A stretch of 9,795 nt of DNA, from the NCBI GenBank assembly GCA_964561005.1, contig CAZLNO010000121.1, positions 1-9,795 on the forward strand, written 5' to 3'. This stretch comes from CAZLNO01 sp964561005 (GTDB lineage: Bacteria; Pseudomonadota; Alphaproteobacteria; Kiloniellales; Rhodovibrionaceae). Below the pieces are notes generated by a model. It was given only the letters and a program-made list of their open reading frames with translations, searched no databases and was not told where the DNA came from. Within the stretch, counting starts at the first letter, position 1, and each line of letters starts with the position of its first letter. The translations under genes and the position numbers were made by a program. This document shows, piece by piece, positions 6,704 to 9,795 of this stretch.

Positions 6704-6748
6704 GGTTGCGCCTTCAGGCTCCTCTTGGCGCCCCACTTCGTGTCCGAC

Positions 6749-6796
6749 AAGCTCATGCTTCGACGGGCTCATGCTTCGACAAGCTCAGCATGAGGG
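6749..6796 (+). repeat. Short palindromic repeat cluster, left side of the gap
   Basis: Three successive 16-nt units cover this block: AAGCTCATGCTTCGAC (6749-6764), GGGCTCATGCTTCGAC (6765-6780) and AAGCTCAGCATGAGGG (6781-6796). The last unit and a half form a palindrome: CTCATGCT (6768-6775) pairs with AGCATGAG (6787-6794) around an 11-nt loop. Similar short TCGAC/GCTC-type intergenic palindromes are widespread in alphaproteobacterial genomes, as far as I recall. The block follows the livF stop by 45 bp. Confidence 0.85.
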
Positions 6797-6896
6797 NNNN
6801 NNNNNNNNNNNNNNNNNNNNNNNNNNNNNNNNNNNNNNNNNNNNNNNNNNNNNNNNNNNNNNNNNNNNNNNNNNNNNNNNNNNNNNNNNNNNNNNN
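6797..6896. other. Assembly gap (100 Ns)
   Basis: Exactly 100 consecutive N characters, the usual placeholder for a scaffold gap of unknown length. Both edges abut the same 30-bp palindromic repeat. Nothing can be said about the missing bases; the real distance between livF and the M20 gene is therefore unknown. Confidence 0.97.
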
Positions 6897-6926
6897 GCTC
6901 ATGCTTCGACAAGCTCAGCATGAGGG
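6897..6926 (+). repeat. Palindromic repeat unit, right edge of the gap
   Basis: This 30-bp unit is base-for-base identical to 6767-6796 on the other side of the gap, with the same 8-bp stem (CTCATGCT / AGCATGAG) and 11-nt loop. It starts at the first base after the Ns. Confidence 0.9.
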
Positions 6927-6940
6927 ATTTTGTCCAGCCC

Positions 6941-6994
6941 CTCACCCTGAGCCAGTCGAAGGGTGAGCCCGTCGAAGGGTGAGCCCGTCGGAGG
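6941..6994 (-). repeat. Palindromic repeat unit in opposite orientation, with tandem half-units
   Basis: CTCACCCT (6941-6948) pairs with AGGGTGAG (6960-6967) around an 11-nt loop, the same geometry as the units at the gap. Read on the minus strand the loop is TCGACTGGCTC, against TCGACAAGCTC in the other units, so this is a diverged copy in the opposite orientation. A 16-nt half-unit GTCGAAGGGTGAGCCC occurs twice in tandem (6955-6970 and 6971-6986), followed by a partial GTCGGAGG. The M20 gene begins 31 bp later. Confidence 0.85.
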
Positions 6995-7025
6995 ACGATC
7001 CACTTGAGACGAGATCGGATCTTGA

Positions 7026-8315
7026 ATGGTTGACGCCGTGACAAACGCGCTGTGGCAGCGCATCGAGGACAAGCGGGACGAGCTGGTCGCGCTGACGCGG
7101 GAGTTGATCCGCTTCCCCACGGTGAACCCGCCGGGCGAGGGCTATACGCCCTGCGCCGAGCACCTGGGCGAGCGGCTGCGCCGGCGCGGCTTCGAGGTGG
7201 CGTACATCCGCGCCGTGGGAGAGCCGGCGGACAGCGACCGCTATCCGCGCGCCAACGTCGTCGCGCGCCTGGCCGGCGGGCGGCCGGGGTCCACGGTGCA
7301 CTTCAACGGCCACCTCGACGTCGTGCCGGCGGGCGAGGGCTGGACCCTGCCGCCCTTCGAGGGCGTGGTGCGGGACGGCCGCGTCTACGGGCGCGGCGCC
7401 TGCGACATGAAGGGCGGGCTGGCCGCCGCCGTGGTGGCGGCGGAGGCGATCCAGGAGGAACTGGGCAACTTCCCCGGCGCGCTGGAAATCTCCGGCACCG
7501 CCGACGAGGAATCCGGCGGCCATGCCGGCGTGGGCTACCTGGCGCGTCAGGGCTGGTTCGCGCCGGGGCGGGTCGACCACGTCATCATCCCCGAGCCGCT
7601 GAACCCCGACCGCATCTGCCTGGGCCATCGCGGCGTCTGGTGGGGCGAGGTGGAGACCAAGGGGCGCACCGCCCACGGCTCCATGCCCTTCCTGGGCGAC
7701 AGTGCCATCCGCCACATGGCCGCCTTCCTGGACCTGCTGGAGCGCGAGCTGTATCCGGCGCTGGCGGCGCGGGAGACGGCGATGCCGGTGGTGCCGCCCG
7801 AGGCGCGCCGCTCCACGCTCAACATCAACTCCCTGCACGGCGGTCAGGCGGAGCCAACCGACGGCAACCTGCCCAGCCCCTGCGTGGCCGATAGCTGCCG
7901 CGCCGTCCTCGACCGCCGCTTTCCGGTGGAGGAGACGCCCGACGGCGTGCGCGACGAGATCGCCGGGCTGCTCGACCGCCTGGGCGGCGAACGGCCGGGC
8001 TTCGCCTGCGAGCTGCGCGAGCTGTTCCGAGTCTATCCGACGATGACGGATTCCAACGCGTCGGTGGTCCGGGCCGTGGACGCGGCGATCCGCGAGGTGC
8101 TGGGCCGGTCCCCGGACCACGTCGTCTCCCCGGGCAGCTACGATCAGAAGCACGTCTACCGCCTGGGCGGGCTGGACCAGTGCATCGCCTACGGCCCCGG
8201 CATCCTGGACCTGGCGCACCAGCCGGACGAGTACGTCGGCATCGACGACATGGTCGCCGCCGCCAAGGTCATGGCGACGGCGGCGCTGCGGTTGCTTGGC
8301 GCGTCGGCGGCGTAG
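7026..8315 (+). CDS. M20-family metallohydrolase (ArgE/DapE-type deacylase)
   Basis: This 429-residue cytoplasmic enzyme should hydrolyse an amide bond (N-acyl amino acid, N-acyl diamine or dipeptide-like substrate) using two metal ions. All family landmarks are present: NGHLDVV with His96 and Asp98; GRGACDMKGG with bridging Asp127; TADEESGG with catalytic Glu161 and metal ligand Glu162; IPEP with Glu190; TAHGSMP with His217 in the dimerisation domain, which often reaches into the partner's active site; and LAHQPDEYV with the last ligand His398. Length fits the acetylornithine deacetylase/succinyl-diaminopimelate desuccinylase group. The ATG at 7026 lacks a clear Shine-Dalgarno sequence; GTG at 7038 is an in-frame alternative. 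It follows the ABC importer operon on the same strand but is separated by repeats and a gap of unknown length. A role in processing imported acylated amino acids is possible but inferred. The true substrate is not determinable from the sequence. Confidence 0.92.
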   Translation: MVDAVTNALWQRIEDKRDELVALTRELIRFPTVNPPGEGYTPCAEHLGERLRRRGFEVAYIRAVGEPADSDRYPRANVVARLAGGRPGSTVHFNGHLDVVPAGEGWTLPPFEGVVRDGRVYGRGACDMKGGLAAAVVAAEAIQEELGNFPGALEISGTADEESGGHAGVGYLARQGWFAPGRVDHVIIPEPLNPDRICLGHRGVWWGEVETKGRTAHGSMPFLGDSAIRHMAAFLDLLERELYPALAARETAMPVVPPEARRSTLNINSLHGGQAEPTDGNLPSPCVADSCRAVLDRRFPVEETPDGVRDEIAGLLDRLGGERPGFACELRELFRVYPTMTDSNASVVRAVDAAIREVLGRSPDHVVSPGSYDQKHVYRLGGLDQCIAYGPGILDLAHQPDEYVGIDDMVAAAKVMATAALRLLGASAA

Positions 8316-8461
8316 CCCGTCGGCTCTCCTTTTTCGCGACCCGAACGGCGTGCCGGTGCTTGCCGAGGTGTCCCGACGGGCGCAGGCTGGTCAGGATCGA
8401 TTCCAGAACCACATCTCCGGAGCCGGCGCTGATGGCCGGCCTGCACCGGAACGCGACGCGC

Positions 8462-8466
8462 GGAGG
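8462..8466 (+). promoter_or_regulatory. Ribosome binding site for the AsmA-family gene
   Basis: GGAGG lies 8 nt before the TTG at 8475 and is what fixes that unusual start, since no ATG or GTG in this frame occurs close upstream of the membrane segment. The rest of the 159-bp space after the M20 gene holds only a T5 tract (8330-8334) without a convincing hairpin and a weak 6-bp inverted repeat (8422-8427 / 8435-8440). Confidence 0.7.
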
Positions 8467-8474
8467 ACGAGGGA

Positions 8475-9795
8475 TTGCGCAAGGTCCTGTACATCGTGCT
8501 CGGCGGCCTGGTCGGGCTGCTCGTGCTGATCGTGGCGGCGCTGCTGATCGCGCCGGCCGTCATCGACGTCAAGGGACGCATCGTCCAGGCCGCCGGCGAG
8601 GCCACCGGCCGCGAGCTGACCATCGACGGCCCCGTCGAGGTGTCGCTGCTGCCGGAGGTGCGCGTGCATGCGGCCGACGTCCGGCTGAGCAACGCGGCAG
8701 GCGCGCCGACGCCGCAGATGGCGACGGTCGGCGCGCTGACCGCGCGCGTGGCTGTCTGGCCGCTGCTGACCGGCCGCGTGGTGGTCGAGGAGCTTGTCGT
8801 CGAGGAGCCGCGCGTCGCCCTGCATGTCGACGAATCGGGGCGGCCCAACTGGGTCTTCCAGCCCGTCGAACCGGCCGAAGAGGCGCCCGCGCCCGAGGAA
8901 GAGCCCGCCGAACCGGCCGCGCTGCCGGCGCTGACGGTGAAGGACGCGCGCATCACCGGCGGCCGGATTTCCTACGTGAACGCGCAGACCGGCCAGACCG
9001 TCGAGGCCGAGGCCATCGCGCTGACGGCCGGCCTGCCGGGTCTCGACAGCCCGTTCCAGGCCGATCTGGACTTTCAGCTCAACGGCAAGCCGGTGTCCCT
9101 GACGGCCAACCTGGCGACGCCCGCCGCGCTGATGGCGGGGGAGCGCGGCACGCTGACGGTCAAGCTGGACAGCGAGCCGGTCACGGTCGGCTACGACGGC
9201 GGCGTGCAGACGCGGCCGGTGCCCGGCCTGGACGGCACCTTCGAGGCGCGGGTGCCCTCGGTGGGCGCGCTCGCGGCCTGGCTGGACAGCCCGCTGGAAG
9301 GACCCGATCCGGGGCCGCTCGAGGTCCGGGCCAGCTTCCAGGCGGACGGCGCCGTGGCGACGCTGGAGCAGCTCGACATCCAGGGGGAGGCGCTGCGCGC
9401 CACGGCCAGCGGCCGCCTGGACATGAGCGGCGAGGTCACCGCGGTCGAGCTGAACGTCGAGAGCGACAGCCTGAACATCGACCGCTACCTCCCGCCCCCG
9501 GAAGCCGCGCCGGCCCGCCCGGCCCAGCCGCGCCGCGCCAGGCACGAGCCCGGCCCGCGCGACCCCTTTGCCGCGCTGCCCGACGAGCCCTTCGACCTGC
9601 AGCCCCTGCGCCAGGTCAAGGCCGACATCCAGGTCGCCATCGCCGGGGTGCGGGTGCGCGGCTTCGAGGTGGGCGAGGTGCGGCTGACGGCCCAAATGGC
9701 CGAGGGCACCGGCACCGCCACGCTGGAGAAGCTGGCGCTGTATGGCGGCGAGGCCTCGGGCGAGGTGAAGCTGGACGCCGCCGGCGAGGCGCTGT
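8475..9795 (+). CDS. AsmA-family inner-membrane-anchored protein (3' end outside window)
   Basis: The frame is open without a stop from the TTG at 8475 to the window end, giving 440 complete codons. Residues 4-29 are a single N-terminal membrane anchor (VLYIVLGG, then VAALLIAP), followed by the AsmA start motif: VKGRIVQAAGEATGRELTIDG (32-52) and a short beta-rich domain (VSLLPEVRVHAADVRLSNA, 56-74; GRVVVEELVVEEPRVAL, 100-116; GRPNWVF, 122-128). An acidic Pro/Glu linker covers 132-149. Repeating beta-strand-rich segments follow, including SVGALAAWLDSPL (262-274), SGRLDMSG (312-319) and DPFAALPDEPFDL (363-375) after a Pro/Arg-rich stretch (340-362). AsmA-like proteins are periplasmic, anchored in the inner membrane, and are linked in E. 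coli and relatives to outer-membrane assembly and phospholipid transport as chorein-like bridge proteins. The full family length is usually well above the part seen here. Confidence 0.9.
   Translation, partial: MRKVLYIVLGGLVGLLVLIVAALLIAPAVIDVKGRIVQAAGEATGRELTIDGPVEVSLLPEVRVHAADVRLSNAAGAPTPQMATVGALTARVAVWPLLTGRVVVEELVVEEPRVALHVDESGRPNWVFQPVEPAEEAPAPEEEPAEPAALPALTVKDARITGGRISYVNAQTGQTVEAEAIALTAGLPGLDSPFQADLDFQLNGKPVSLTANLATPAALMAGERGTLTVKLDSEPVTVGYDGGVQTRPVPGLDGTFEARVPSVGALAAWLDSPLEGPDPGPLEVRASFQADGAVATLEQLDIQGEALRATASGRLDMSGEVTAVELNVESDSLNIDRYLPPPEAAPARPAQPRRARHEPGPRDPFAALPDEPFDLQPLRQVKADIQVAIAGVRVRGFEVGEVRLTAQMAEGTGTATLEKLALYGGEASGEVKLDAAGEAL

Noticed and set aside
6749..6994. CRISPR array, considered because of several similar short repeats.
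   Set aside because: Units are 16-30 nt, adjacent or inverted, with no regular unique spacers and no cas genes; they fit short intergenic palindromic repeats.
8313..8334. Terminator after the M20 gene, suggested by the T5 tract at 8330-8334.
   Set aside because: I could not find a convincing stem immediately before the T-tract.

Overview
The window is very GC-rich, with high-GC codon use, GTG and TTG starts among its genes, and long open frames on the antisense strand of real genes. Together with the gene families present (CmcJ/NvfI-type oxidoreductase, LivHMGF-type transporter, AsmA, short TCGAC/GCTC palindromic repeats), this suggests a free-living alphaproteobacterium, perhaps of the Rhodospirillales or a neighbouring order. 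That placement is inference. The contig contains a 100-N scaffold gap, so it comes from a draft assembly.

Left part (1-1741): the 3' end of a CmcJ/NvfI-family oxidoreductase gene (+) converges, with 10 bp between stop codons, on a classical SDR oxidoreductase gene (-) resembling E. coli YbbO. Upstream of the SDR, on the same strand, is a small secreted or periplasmic protein of unknown function with a clear signal peptide. Next comes a 279-bp divergent intergenic region with three tandem stem-loops at 1806-1916, including a 12-bp perfect inverted repeat. These may be a leader RNA or a dispersed repeat.

Centre (2021-6703): a compact four-gene operon encodes a complete ABC importer of the branched-chain amino acid/amide (HAAT) type: a periplasmic binding protein, a LivH-like permease, a LivM-like permease fused to a LivG-like ATPase, and a LivF-like ATPase. 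Gene junctions are very tight (30 bp, 1 bp, then an ATGA overlap). All ATPase motifs are intact, so the importer looks functional. Its substrate cannot be read from the sequence.

Right part (6704-9795): after livF comes a cluster of short palindromic repeats interrupted by the N gap, with the same 30-bp unit on both edges of the gap. It is followed by an intact M20-family metallohydrolase (ArgE/DapE type, probably an N-acyl-amino-acid deacylase or dipeptidase-like enzyme). The last gene, which runs off the window, is an AsmA-family inner-membrane-anchored protein with a TTG start. The importer and the M20 enzyme are plausibly linked (uptake followed by hydrolysis of an amide substrate), but the repeat cluster and gap between them weaken an operon claim. 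Most of the window is ordinary chromosome. The parts most worth a second look are the triple-hairpin leader at 1806-1916, the compensatory palindromes around the gap, and the LivM-LivG fusion.
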